Source: JAGDMJ01 sp963809695 (GTDB lineage: Bacteria > Bacteroidota > Ignavibacteria > UBA10030 > UBA6906). From it: a stretch of DNA of 64,000 nt. A program made the position numbers and the translations under genes. A model generated the notes under the pieces. The model did not search any database and was not told the DNA's origin. It saw only the letters and a program-made list of their open reading frames with translations. The stretch is from positions 248,001-312,000 of the forward strand of contig CAWEKI010000008.1 of assembly GCA_963809695.1 (NCBI GenBank), given 5' to 3'. Positions 51,459 through 60,093 of the stretch are shown piece by piece (positions within the stretch are counted from its first letter, which is position 1; each line of letters begins with the position of its first letter).

Positions 51459-53525
51459 ATGATTGATGCCCAGCGCATTCTTGTCACCGCGGCTCTCCCG
51501 TACGCCAATGGCCCGATTCACCTTGGGCACCTTGCCGGAGCGTACCTCCCGTCGGATATCTACGTGCGATTTCAGCGGCTGCGGGGACGCGAGGTGGTCT
51601 ACATCTGCGGATCCGACGAGCATGGCGTTCCGATCACCCTTACGGCGGACAAGGAAGGCGTTTCGCCTCACGTGGTCGTGGACCGTTACCATGAGATGAA
51701 CAAAGCTGCCTTCGCGCAATTCGGCATAAGCTTTGACAACTATTCCCGCACCAGCCTGCCGATGCACCACCGGACGGCCCAGGAATTCTTCGTTGAATTC
51801 CACCGGCGGGGAATCCTGAAGGAGAAGAAGGAAAAGCAGTTCTACGACGACCAGGCAAACATGTTTCTCCCGGATCGGTACGTCGAAGGGACCTGCCCGG
51901 TCTGTGGCAACCCGGACGCGCGCGGAGACCAGTGCGAAAAATGCGGTACGTACCTGAACCCGATGGAACTCATCAATCCCCGTTCCAAGATTACCGGACG
52001 TACCCCGGTGGTCCGTGAGACGTCGCACTGGTATTTTCCCCTCGGCGACTATCAGGCCAGGCTCGAAGAGTACATTCGGAAGGCGGATGCGCAGGACGGC
52101 TGGAAGGAAAATGTGCTGCAATATTGCCGCGGGTGGTTCAAGGACGGCCTTCAGGACCGGGCGGTGACGCGGGATCTGGATTGGGGGGTGAAGGTCCCGC
52201 TGCCGGGATACGAAAACAAGGTCATCTATGTCTGGTTCGACGCGGTGCTTGGATATATCTCCTCGTCCAGAGAATGGTCGGAGAAGATCGGCAAACCTGA
52301 AGAATGGAAGAAGTTCTGGCTTGACGCCGGGACAAAATACGTCGCGTTCATCGGGAAGGATAATGTCGTTTTTCACTGCATTGTCTTCCCGGCCATGCTC
52401 ATGGCATGGAACGAGGGGGACCGCCCGGAGAAGTATGTCCTGCCCGCAAACGTCCCGGCGAATGAATTCCTGAACTTCGAAGGGGAGAAATTCTCGAAGA
52501 GCCGTGGATGGGGCATTGACGTCAGGGATATCCTGGCCCGCTATCCCGCCGATCCGCTCCGGTATTACCTCGCGGTCTCGCTCCCGGAATATCGCGACTC
52601 GGATTTTACGTGGAGGGATTTTCAAGCCAGGACGAACAACGAGCTTGCGGACATCCTGGGGAATTTCGTGAACCGCACCCTTGCATTTGCGGCGCGGACG
52701 TTCAAGGGTGTCGTGCCGGAGCGGAAGGAGCTTGCACCGCTTGACCTGGCGATGGAACAGACGCTCTCCAGAATTCCCGCTCTGGTGGCTGAACAATTCG
52801 AGCGGTACCGGTTCCGCGAGGGGGTGCTCGAAATCATGAACCTCGCCCGGGCCGCCAACAAATATTTCAATGACAGCGAGCCGTGGAAGACGGCGAAGTC
52901 CGATATTGACCGGTGCGCCGCGGCGATCAACACCAGCCTTCGCGTGGCTCGTGCCCTGGCAATTCTGGCCTCTCCGGTGATTCCCTTCTCCTGTGAAAAG
53001 ATCTGGAGAATGCTGAATCTTCCCGGCGAAGCCGCGAAGCAGTCATGGGATTCGGCCGCCGGGTCGGAGATCCCCCCCGGCCATCAGCTCGGAACCGCGG
53101 AGATTCTCTTCATAAAAATTGAGGACGACGTGATCGAAGATGAGTTGAAGAACCTGGGGCAGCCAGCTCCGGCCGCCCCCCCGAAAGAGCCGGAGAAGCA
53201 GGCCATCACGATGGATGAGTTCAAGAAGATCGATCTCCGTGTGGCCAGAGTGCTGGGAGCCGAGAACGTGCCAAAATCGCAAAAGCTGTTAAAGCTCCAG
53301 GTGGAAATTGGTGCCGAAAGACGGCAGGTCATAGCCGGCATAGCCCAGCAGTACACGCCGGAGGAATTGGTCGGCAAATCTGTCGTGGTTGTGTTCAACC
53401 TCCAGCCCACACGGTTGATGGGGCAGGAATCGCAGGGAATGTTGCTGGCAGCGTCGGATGGGGCCGGGAAGCTGGTCTTCATTACACCATCGGCTGAGAT
53501 ACCGAGCGGGAGCGTGGTGAAGTAA
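51459..53525 (+). CDS. metG: Methionyl-tRNA synthetase
   Basis: Class Ia synthetase charging tRNA-Met. The 688-residue protein has a HIGH motif as HLGHL (about 22-26), a zinc knuckle (CPVCGNPDARGDQCEKCG), KMSKS as KFSKS (344-348) and a C-terminal Arc1p-like tRNA-binding OB-fold (FKKIDLRVARVLG, about 580-688), so it is the long dimer-forming type. Everything is intact. Confidence 0.95.
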   Translation: MIDAQRILVTAALPYANGPIHLGHLAGAYLPSDIYVRFQRLRGREVVYICGSDEHGVPITLTADKEGVSPHVVVDRYHEMNKAAFAQFGISFDNYSRTSLPMHHRTAQEFFVEFHRRGILKEKKEKQFYDDQANMFLPDRYVEGTCPVCGNPDARGDQCEKCGTYLNPMELINPRSKITGRTPVVRETSHWYFPLGDYQARLEEYIRKADAQDGWKENVLQYCRGWFKDGLQDRAVTRDLDWGVKVPLPGYENKVIYVWFDAVLGYISSSREWSEKIGKPEEWKKFWLDAGTKYVAFIGKDNVVFHCIVFPAMLMAWNEGDRPEKYVLPANVPANEFLNFEGEKFSKSRGWGIDVRDILARYPADPLRYYLAVSLPEYRDSDFTWRDFQARTNNELADILGNFVNRTLAFAARTFKGVVPERKELAPLDLAMEQTLSRIPALVAEQFERYRFREGVLEIMNLARAANKYFNDSEPWKTAKSDIDRCAAAINTSLRVARALAILASPVIPFSCEKIWRMLNLPGEAAKQSWDSAAGSEIPPGHQLGTAEILFIKIEDDVIEDELKNLGQPAPAAPPKEPEKQAITMDEFKKIDLRVARVLGAENVPKSQKLLKLQVEIGAERRQVIAGIAQQYTPEELVGKSVVVVFNLQPTRLMGQESQGMLLAASDGAGKLVFITPSAEIPSGSVVK

Positions 53526-53779
53526 AGAGAAAAACGCGCAGCAAAAGGCGAACACGGTGAACACGGAGAAGGCAAAGGGCCGCGCAGAGAGACAGAATAT
53601 CGAGGTAGAGGCAAAATCAACATCGTGGTTTAGCTCTACTGTGAGCCCGCCGGCTTTTCCTCATTGCCTAAATGCCTTCTCTCCATGGCCCCCTTGAGTG
53701 CTCTGTATCCTGTATGCTCCTCTTTTCCTTGCGTTTTCGGTGTTCCAAGCGTATCTTATACTGTATACGACAGTTCTTT
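53526..53779 (+). other. Intergenic region with purine-rich stretch
   Basis: A 254-bp gap without a convincing gene. The first 80 bases are a purine-rich stretch with two GAACACGG direct repeats, resembling dispersed 'cacagagaa'-type intergenic sequences; the rest carries the promoter at 53729-53757. Confidence 0.4.
53729..53757 (+). promoter_or_regulatory. Promoter before the lipoprotein/TonB-receptor pair
   Basis: TTGCGT (53729-53734), 17-bp spacer, TATCTT (53752-53757), overlapping a second TATACT. The predicted start is only about 15 nt before the ATG at 53780, giving a short leader. Confidence 0.45.
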
Positions 53780-54295
53780 ATGAGAAATGTTTACCCGGTT
53801 TTTGTCCTGATGCTCTTTGGCGTGCTTGTATTCCCGGGTTGTGACGAGGGAATTCAGGCACCGCCGGAGAATTCCGCCGCTGGGGGCCCGCGGGTGAGCG
53901 GCTTCAGCGGCACGATCAGATACAAGAATTGGCCTCCCCCGGACAGCCTGGTCGATCTTCGCTTGGTTGCTTTCACGCAGTTTCCTCCCACGAACATTGT
54001 CGCTGATGCCCTCACGGGAAAGGCGATCGTGTATCCGCCGATCGGCCAGTCCTCGCTCCCATTCAATGTTGACACAGTCCACTATTTTGTGCCCGCCGTT
54101 GCCGGCGTATACCCGTACGTCGTCGTGGCCCAACAGTACGGGTCGAATGTGTTTCAGGACTGGCGGGCAGTGGGGCAGTACGATCTTGACACCAACCTCG
54201 CAGTCCCGTCGGCCATCCAGGTGCCGACGGATGATACATTGAAGCATGTCGACATCAACGTCGATTTTTCCCACCGTCCACCACAGCCCTTCTGA
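53780..54295 (+). CDS. Lipoprotein of unknown function paired with a TonB receptor
   Basis: A 171-residue protein with signal peptide and lipobox LVFPGC, mature start CDEGIQAPPENSAAGG, then a beta-rich domain (GFSGTIRYKNWPPPDSLVDLR) similar in tone to carbohydrate-binding or carboxypeptidase-regulatory folds, but not one I can name. No Shine-Dalgarno is evident. Its stop overlaps the receptor start by 1 bp (TGATG), the reverse gene order of the pair at 28994-32093. Confidence 0.6.
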   Translation: MRNVYPVFVLMLFGVLVFPGCDEGIQAPPENSAAGGPRVSGFSGTIRYKNWPPPDSLVDLRLVAFTQFPPTNIVADALTGKAIVYPPIGQSSLPFNVDTVHYFVPAVAGVYPYVVVAQQYGSNVFQDWRAVGQYDLDTNLAVPSAIQVPTDDTLKHVDINVDFSHRPPQPF

Positions 54296-56463
54296 TGAGA
54301 TCATTCCTCGTCATCTGGATCCTTTCATTAGCGACTGCCGCAGCGCAGACCGGAGTAATTACCGGGCGTGTCACGGATATGCGCTCGGGCGAGCCTCTTC
54401 CCGGTGTGAACGTCCTGGTGCAGGGCACGCTTCGCGGAGCCGCGACGGATACCAGCGGCAGGTTTTCCATTCAGGCGGTCCGGCCCGGAACATACACCCT
54501 TTCGTTTGCACTGGTGGGGTACAAGCGAGAGATGCGCTCCGGAGTCCCCGTCACCGAAGCGAAGGCGATCGACCTTGTCGTGCAACTCTCCGCCGTGGCA
54601 ATTTCAACGGAGCCTGTTGTGGTGACGGCAAGTAAGCACGAGCAGTCGTTCCAGGAAGTGCCCGCAAGCGTTTCTGTGCTTGATGCTGCGGGCCTGGCGT
54701 ATCGCAATGCCGTCACGGTGGACGAAGCATTGCGTTATGTGCCCGGGGTGAACATGACGTATGACCAGGTGAACATTCGCGGCTCAAGTGGTTACAGCCG
54801 CGGGGCCGGGAGCAGAGTGTTGCTTCTGGTGGACGGGATTCCGCTGTTGACCGGGGATACAGGCGAGCTGAATTTTGAGTCAATTCCGACCGGCCAGATA
54901 GACCGGATCGAAGTTGTCAAGGGGGCAGCGTCAGCGCTGTACGGGTCGAGTGCCCTGGGGGGTGTCATCAACGTGATCACCCGCCGGGTTCCTGATGACC
55001 CTGAAACACGGATTCGTGCGTATGGAGACATGTACGCCAAGCCGTCATTCAGTCAATGGGACTGGAGCGGGGGTACCAGGTTCCAGGGGGGAATTTCGGC
55101 GAGCCACTCGCGCCATATCGGGCCGGTGGGGCTCTCGTTGTATGCTTCTCGCATGACTGATGACAGCTACCGTCAGAATGATTGGAAAAAGCGTACAAAC
55201 CTGGCGTTGCGGTCGGACGTTGGTCTCTCGGCAGACGACGTTCTGTCGGTCACCGCCAACTATCTTAATCAATACCGGGGGGCATACCTGTACTGGAAGG
55301 ATCTGGCTCACGCGCTTGTGCCACCGGATGCCTACCAGGGTGAAACGATCCATTCCACAAGGTTCTACACGACCGCGATCTACACGCACACGATTGCACC
55401 CAGCGCATTGGTGACCACGCGGGCGCTCTGGTTCAAGAATCGCTTCACGGATACCCTCGGTGACCGCGTGGATGAATCGAAATCGGACGTGTTGCGCGGC
55501 GAGGTCCAGGTTTCCTGGTTGCCGACGGATCGGCACATTCTCGCGTTTGGAGTGGAGGGAAATTACGATCAAGTGAGGGCAAGCCTGTTCGGCAACCATC
55601 ACGGCGGTGGCGGAGCGGCCTACGCTCAGGACGAAATGACGCTTTTCGATCCGCTCCGGCTGACACTTGGTGCCCGCTTCGATATCCAGTCGCTAGATTC
55701 CATGGAGACCAGCTCACAGTTCAACCCGAAAGCTGCTCTTGTCTATGCGCTTGCTGCCGGTACGGCCCTTCGCGCCTCTGTGGGGAGAGGATTCCGCTCA
55801 CCCACGGTTGCGGAAGCATTCACGAGCACGAACATCGGGGGCTTCACCATCGTTCCGAATCCTGCGTTGAAGCCCGAGCGGAGCATCTCTTACGAGGTGG
55901 GAGCAAACCAGGTCCTGGGCGAGAATGCGGTCATCGACCTTGCTCTCTTCCAAAATGATTTCTGGGACCTCATCGAGACCGGTTTCAATGCACAGGGACA
56001 AGGGCAGTTCAGCAATGTGACACGAGCCCGGATCAGGGGCCTCGAATTCTCCTCCCAGCTCCAGTTTTTCAAAAGGGCTCTTTCCTGTGAACTCAGCTAT
56101 ACCTATATTGATCCCAGGGACCTCACAGCGAACGATGTTCTCAAGTATCGCCACCGTCATATCTTCTATCTCTCGGCCGTCGGGCATGTCAGCCTCTTCT
56201 CGCTCGGAGTGGACTTTCGCTACCTCAGCAAGATGGAAAAGATTGACCAGGAATTCGTTACTCTTGGCATCATCAAGAACGGGGATGTGGTCGTGCCTAT
56301 CAAGGTGGTTGACCTCCGGCTTGGGGCGGATCTCTCCTTCGTGGGCGTTCCTTTGAATGCCACATTCAACATCAATAATATCTTCCAGTACAACTACGTC
56401 GAACTGATCGGCAATATGGCTCCCCCCAGGACGTTCATTCTGACGCTCGAAACCCGCTTTTGA
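54295..56463 (+). CDS. TonB-dependent outer-membrane receptor with carboxypeptidase-regulatory-like domain
   Basis: A 722-residue receptor: signal peptide (about 1-17), carboxypeptidase-regulatory-like domain (GVITGRVTDMRSGEPLPGVN, about 20-100), TonB box-like region, plug with IDRIEVVKGAASALYGSSA, and a barrel of about 22 strands ending LILTLETRF. The short plug-and-barrel form resembles siderophore/vitamin receptors (BtuB/FepA group) more than SusC. It overlaps the lipoprotein gene. Substrate unknown. Confidence 0.87.
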   Translation: MRSFLVIWILSLATAAAQTGVITGRVTDMRSGEPLPGVNVLVQGTLRGAATDTSGRFSIQAVRPGTYTLSFALVGYKREMRSGVPVTEAKAIDLVVQLSAVAISTEPVVVTASKHEQSFQEVPASVSVLDAAGLAYRNAVTVDEALRYVPGVNMTYDQVNIRGSSGYSRGAGSRVLLLVDGIPLLTGDTGELNFESIPTGQIDRIEVVKGAASALYGSSALGGVINVITRRVPDDPETRIRAYGDMYAKPSFSQWDWSGGTRFQGGISASHSRHIGPVGLSLYASRMTDDSYRQNDWKKRTNLALRSDVGLSADDVLSVTANYLNQYRGAYLYWKDLAHALVPPDAYQGETIHSTRFYTTAIYTHTIAPSALVTTRALWFKNRFTDTLGDRVDESKSDVLRGEVQVSWLPTDRHILAFGVEGNYDQVRASLFGNHHGGGGAAYAQDEMTLFDPLRLTLGARFDIQSLDSMETSSQFNPKAALVYALAAGTALRASVGRGFRSPTVAEAFTSTNIGGFTIVPNPALKPERSISYEVGANQVLGENAVIDLALFQNDFWDLIETGFNAQGQGQFSNVTRARIRGLEFSSQLQFFKRALSCELSYTYIDPRDLTANDVLKYRHRHIFYLSAVGHVSLFSLGVDFRYLSKMEKIDQEFVTLGIIKNGDVVVPIKVVDLRLGADLSFVGVPLNATFNINNIFQYNYVELIGNMAPPRTFILTLETRF

Positions 56464-56507
56464 GAAAGCTCCTCACGCCCGCCTGAATGGACCCTGCCAC
56501 CTGCTTT

Positions 56508-56536
56508 TTGCATCTTCCGCCCCCTTTTCGTAAAGT
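56508..56536 (+). promoter_or_regulatory. Promoter before tatD/radical-SAM
   Basis: TTGCAT (56508-56513), 17-bp spacer, TAAAGT (56531-56536), with TATAAG overlapping downstream. It precedes the ATG at 56557 by about 20 bp; no strong Shine-Dalgarno is seen. Confidence 0.4.
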
Positions 56537-56556
56537 ATAAGATATCTCAACCATCT

Positions 56557-57964
56557 ATGTTTGTCGATTCACACGCACATATTACTGCGGACGCATTTGC
56601 ATCTGACCGCGACGAAGTGATCCGGAGAGCCGTGGATGCGGGGGTGGAGTACATCATAAATCCCGGAACGGATCTCGAAGACAGCCGTAAGGCGGTGGAG
56701 CTTGCTGACAAACACCCCGGCGTATTTGCCTGCGTTGGGTACCATCCGCACGAAGCAAGCAAGGCAAGCGAGAAATCGCTGCTGGAAATTGAAGAGCTCA
56801 GCAAGCATCCCAAGGTCGTTGGCATTGGAGAGATCGGCCTGGATTTCCATTACAACTTCTCCCCTCCCGATAGACAGGAAGCCATTTTCATCGAGCAGAT
56901 CAAGATCGCTCAGCGGCGCAACCTTCCGATTGTCATCCACACCAGGGAGGCTATGGAGCTCTACGCTGCGCATCGTGGAAGGCGCGATTGCGCAAAACGG
57001 AACGTCCTGGCGGGCGCCGTCTCCCGCGGCACGAAGCCGACACGGCGCGCCCCGTGGGGTTTTCCATTGCTTTCCCGGTGATGTTGCCCTGGCATGGAAG
57101 GTGATCGACATGGGTTTCTTCGTCTCACTTCCAGGCATTGTCACTTTCAGGAATAGCGGGAACGCTGCCCGAGTGGCGGCGGAGATATCGCCCGAGCACC
57201 TGTTGCTGGAAACAGACAGTCCCTATCTCGCTCCGGTCCCTCATCGGGGAAAGCGCAACGAGCCGGCGTTCCTTCCGTTGATCGCCTCGCGCATCGCCGA
57301 ATTGCAGGGTCTGCGTGCAGACGATGTCGGCCGGGCGACGAATTACAACGTCTTTCAGTTGTTCGGCATCGGTTCGGTTGGGGCGCCGCAGATCACCTAC
57401 AGATTGAAGAACTCCCTCTACATCAATCTGACGATCAGGTGCAATGCCGATTGCGTCTTTTGCGACAGGAAGGGGGAGGCCGTCATCAAAGGCAACAACC
57501 TTCGGATTGAACGGGAGCCGACGGTGGAGGAAGTGATAGCGGAGATTGGGGATCCCACACGATACGAGGAGATCGTTTTCTGCGGATACGGCGAGCCGAC
57601 CATCCGGCTGGAGGATCTCAAGCAGATTGCGCGGCGGGTGAAGGAGATGGGAGGCAAAACACGACTCAACACGGATGGACACGGAAGTGTCATCAACAAA
57701 AGGAACATTGTTCCGGAGCTTGTGGGGCTTCTTGATGCTGTATCAATTAGCCTGAACACCACCGATCCCGATCAATACGGCCGCCTGATGAGGATCAACG
57801 GTGCGGTCTTCTTCCCCGCGATGATGGAATTCGCCCGTGAGGCCGTCAAGAGTCTGCCACGCGTGGTCCTGACGGTGGTGGATCTCGAAGAGGTGGACAA
57901 GGAAAAGGCAAGGCGCTTGGCGGAGGAGATCGGGGCGGTCTTCTATCAGCGGCCGTATTTTTGA
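56557..57964 (+). pseudogene. tatD: TatD hydrolase fused to TatD-linked radical SAM domain, frameshifted
   Basis: The first frame (to 57081) encodes the TatD N-terminus: FVDSHAHITADAF, VGYHPHEAS, GEIGLDFHYN and VIHTREAMEL. Past that, the same protein continues in another frame: TLRIVEGAIAQN, GVFHCFPGD, LLLETDSPYLAPVPHRGK, then a radical SAM domain with CxxxCxxC (CNADCVFC, codons at 57440, 57452, 57461) resembling the TatD-linked rSAM family. One frame change near 56960 breaks an otherwise complete fusion of about 460 residues. The radical SAM part could still be made if reinitiated. Confidence 0.82.
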
Positions 57965-57977
57965 GTAGTTGCCACTG

Positions 57978-57997
57978 ATGGGGCGGAGGATCCCCAT
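57978..57997. terminator. Hairpin between convergent genes
   Basis: ATGGGG (57978-57983) and CCCCAT (57992-57997) form a 6-bp stem with an 8-nt loop in the 54-bp gap between the tatD fusion and the minus-strand gene. An AAAAAAA run follows on the plus strand (T run toward the minus gene's own end), so it may serve the minus-strand transcript. Confidence 0.4.
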
Positions 57998-58018
57998 TCC
58001 TCATGGATCAGAAAAAAA

Positions 58019-58921
58019 CTACTCCTTCTGGCTGTACTCTTCGTACGTTTTCAGATGGGCGGGGTCGATGTTCGCAAGCGTGTTGTAGACCGACTTATCC
58101 GGATTCTTCACAAAGAGGTCGGCGAGCTCCATGTACTTCGTGTCGAAGAACGCCTTGATCACCTGGTTTCTCGGGTCTGAGAGTCGTTTGATCTTCCCGA
58201 TGATCTCGATAGCCTGAATAATGTTGTTGTATGCCTTCTCCGGCGCGAAGGCTAAAGAGTCGAGGCCCGTGAAGTGATATCTCCAGGACGCTGCGCGCAC
58301 ATGCTCGTATGCCGGAGAGAGGAGCTCGTTGATGAGTTGAAGGCGGCTATACCCGCTCGTGGTCTGCTGCCATCCCGGGTCTCCGCTGGACCGGCCAAAG
58401 TTCGCGATGTCAGCGGCTTTCTGAAACATCGGGGTCCCGGAGAGCTTTTCGAACGTGTCGGAATCGTACCCTACGACCAGGTACATGTAGAAGTCAAGAA
58501 AGCTGGTCAGATCATTGTAAGAATATGCGTTATGATTGATTGGTCTCCCTTTGATGTAGGTGAATTGCCACGAATCGTCCATCAGACGCAAGACAACGCT
58601 GCTCTTTTTGGAGCCGTAGATAGGTCTCTGGCTTCCCACAAAAACCTGCGCTAAATACTTGTTATCTCCCTGAACCCTCTGGACAAAAATGTCCAGGGTG
58701 CATTTCACTTTGTCCGGGATGTTCTCCGCACCCCACTGGTAATTGTTCACATACTCCCTGATGTCAGAAGCCAGGTCGCGCAACTGATCTTTGTTGGTTG
58801 TCGACACAGCCTCGTAATTGACGTTCACGGTGCAGTCCACCCGTTGAGCCGAAAGCTGGGCACTGACAAAAAACATGAGCGCTGTCAGCGAAATCAAGAT
58901 GACCGTGGATTTTCCTGGCAT
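58019..58921 (-). CDS. DUF4835 family protein (PorD-like, T9SS-associated)
   Basis: A 300-residue secreted protein read right to left from ATG 58921, with GAGGAAA just upstream. The signal peptide ends SAQLSAQ. The body matches the DUF4835 family: QRVDCTVNVNYEAV, DIREYVNNYQWG, PIYGSKKSSVVLRLMDD and the aromatic FLDFYMYLVVGYDSDTF. The family is called PorD in some annotations and tied to type IX secretion; this link is from memory. It is one of only two minus-strand genes and has its own promoter at 58977-59005. Confidence 0.8.
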   Translation of the reverse strand: MPGKSTVILISLTALMFFVSAQLSAQRVDCTVNVNYEAVSTTNKDQLRDLASDIREYVNNYQWGAENIPDKVKCTLDIFVQRVQGDNKYLAQVFVGSQRPIYGSKKSSVVLRLMDDSWQFTYIKGRPINHNAYSYNDLTSFLDFYMYLVVGYDSDTFEKLSGTPMFQKAADIANFGRSSGDPGWQQTTSGYSRLQLINELLSPAYEHVRAASWRYHFTGLDSLAFAPEKAYNNIIQAIEIIGKIKRLSDPRNQVIKAFFDTKYMELADLFVKNPDKSVYNTLANIDPAHLKTYEEYSQKE

Positions 58922-59274
58922 GGCGTTTCCTCAGATAACTGAGAGAATGATAGAAGGAGCAGGAAGACTCATGACCAATATATTACTTTTGCCTGAACTG
59001 GTCAAGGAAGGAGGACGATTATGTGGCCAAGTGTATCATAAATATCGGATAACGAATTATGCCTGTTGGAGTTACGGTGGTCCGCGCGCGAGATTGGCGG
59101 GATATGCGTGGATGATTCCTGGACCTCCTCATGATGCTGTCCTGACACCGCTTTGATGCTTGCCGGAGGTTGATGCCAGCCTCCTCGCTTCATCAATGCC
59201 AGGAAAATCTTCGACCCCCTTCGTAAATTTGCCCTCCCCGCTGTATATAAGAAAGGAGGGATGTGGCCAACTCG
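58922..59274. other. Divergent intergenic region
   Basis: These 353 bp separate the minus-strand PorD-like gene from the plus-strand barrel gene. They hold the minus-strand promoter at 58977-59005 and an AAAGGAGGG at 59252-59260 before the next gene. Small open frames exist but none has family support. The string ATGTGGCCAA occurs twice (59021 and 59261), each after a GGAGG; this may be chance. Confidence 0.5.
58977..59005 (-). promoter_or_regulatory. Promoter for the PorD-like gene
   Basis: On the minus strand TTGACC (59005-59000) and TATATT (58982-58977) are 17 bp apart, so transcription would start near 58970 with a leader of about 50 nt to ATG 58921. Confidence 0.6.
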
Positions 59275-60093
59275 ATGGGAAGACACGTTTTATCGGCACT
59301 CTTGCTCATCTGTTTACCGGCCGAGGCCGCGTTCGAACACACTCCGCGCGGTGGTCGGGCTGTTGGATTGGGAGGGGCCACGGTTTCGGTCGAAGGAGAT
59401 CTCTGGGCAGCCTTCATCAACCCATCCTGCCTCTCAGCAACGCATGGAACCACTGTGGCCGCGGAATATCTCCCGGGGTTCTTCGGAATGTCGGAGCTCA
59501 AGCGGGGAGCGATCTCACTCAGCAGCACGGTTCCCATTGGCACACTCGCGCTCTCGATGTCGGGATTTGGCTTCAGCCTGTATCGGGAGGTGAGCGTGGG
59601 ACTCGCCGTGGCCCGTGCATTGAACGAACGAGCTGTCCTGGGGATCGGCATCAACTTCTATGCGCTGACGATCCAGGGGTACGGCAGTGACCAGACGGTT
59701 GGGCTGGATTTCGGCGTGCTGGTTCACATCACCCGGGGAATCTCTTACGGCTTTGCCCTGGACAATCTGAACCGGCCAACGATAGGAAGCGAAAAGGAGG
59801 CTCTTCCTCAGACGATGCGGATGGGGATCAGCGTGCGGCCGCTCCCGAATGCACTTGTCGCGCTCAGTGGAGAGAAAGATAGCCATCACCCTTTTGGACT
59901 CGCCATCGGATTGGAATATTTCCTTGAAGATGTAGTAACGCTTCGTCTCGGAGCCGGGAATGATCCCTCGAATCTCGCCGTCGGAATTGGCATACGGACA
60001 TCGCTGCTCTGCATGGACTACGCATACACCATGCATCCGGATCTTGGCGGGACGCATTGTATCTCAGTGTCCTTTGTCCTTCCCTGGCCATGA
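59275..60093 (+). CDS. PorV/UPF0164-like outer-membrane barrel protein
   Basis: A 272-residue protein: signal peptide MGRHVLSALLLICLPAEA, then GGRAVGLGGATVSVEGDLWAAFINPSCL, the opening of FadL-like PorV/PorQ/UPF0164 proteins, and about 14 predicted barrel strands. PorV-type proteins carry T9SS cargo to the surface. ATG 59275 is chosen; GTG 59263 lies closer to the strong AAAGGAGGG but with only 2 nt spacing. Its stop overlaps the next start (ATGA). Confidence 0.68.
   Translation: MGRHVLSALLLICLPAEAAFEHTPRGGRAVGLGGATVSVEGDLWAAFINPSCLSATHGTTVAAEYLPGFFGMSELKRGAISLSSTVPIGTLALSMSGFGFSLYREVSVGLAVARALNERAVLGIGINFYALTIQGYGSDQTVGLDFGVLVHITRGISYGFALDNLNRPTIGSEKEALPQTMRMGISVRPLPNALVALSGEKDSHHPFGLAIGLEYFLEDVVTLRLGAGNDPSNLAVGIGIRTSLLCMDYAYTMHPDLGGTHCISVSFVLPWP

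Noticed and set aside
53672..53779. Upstream extension of the lipoprotein at 53780
   Set aside because: The extra residues precede the promoter region and would put the lipobox too far from the N-terminus.
58875..59156. 93-codon plus-strand frame in the divergent spacer
   Set aside because: It overlaps the PorD-like start and promoter, and has no family similarity.
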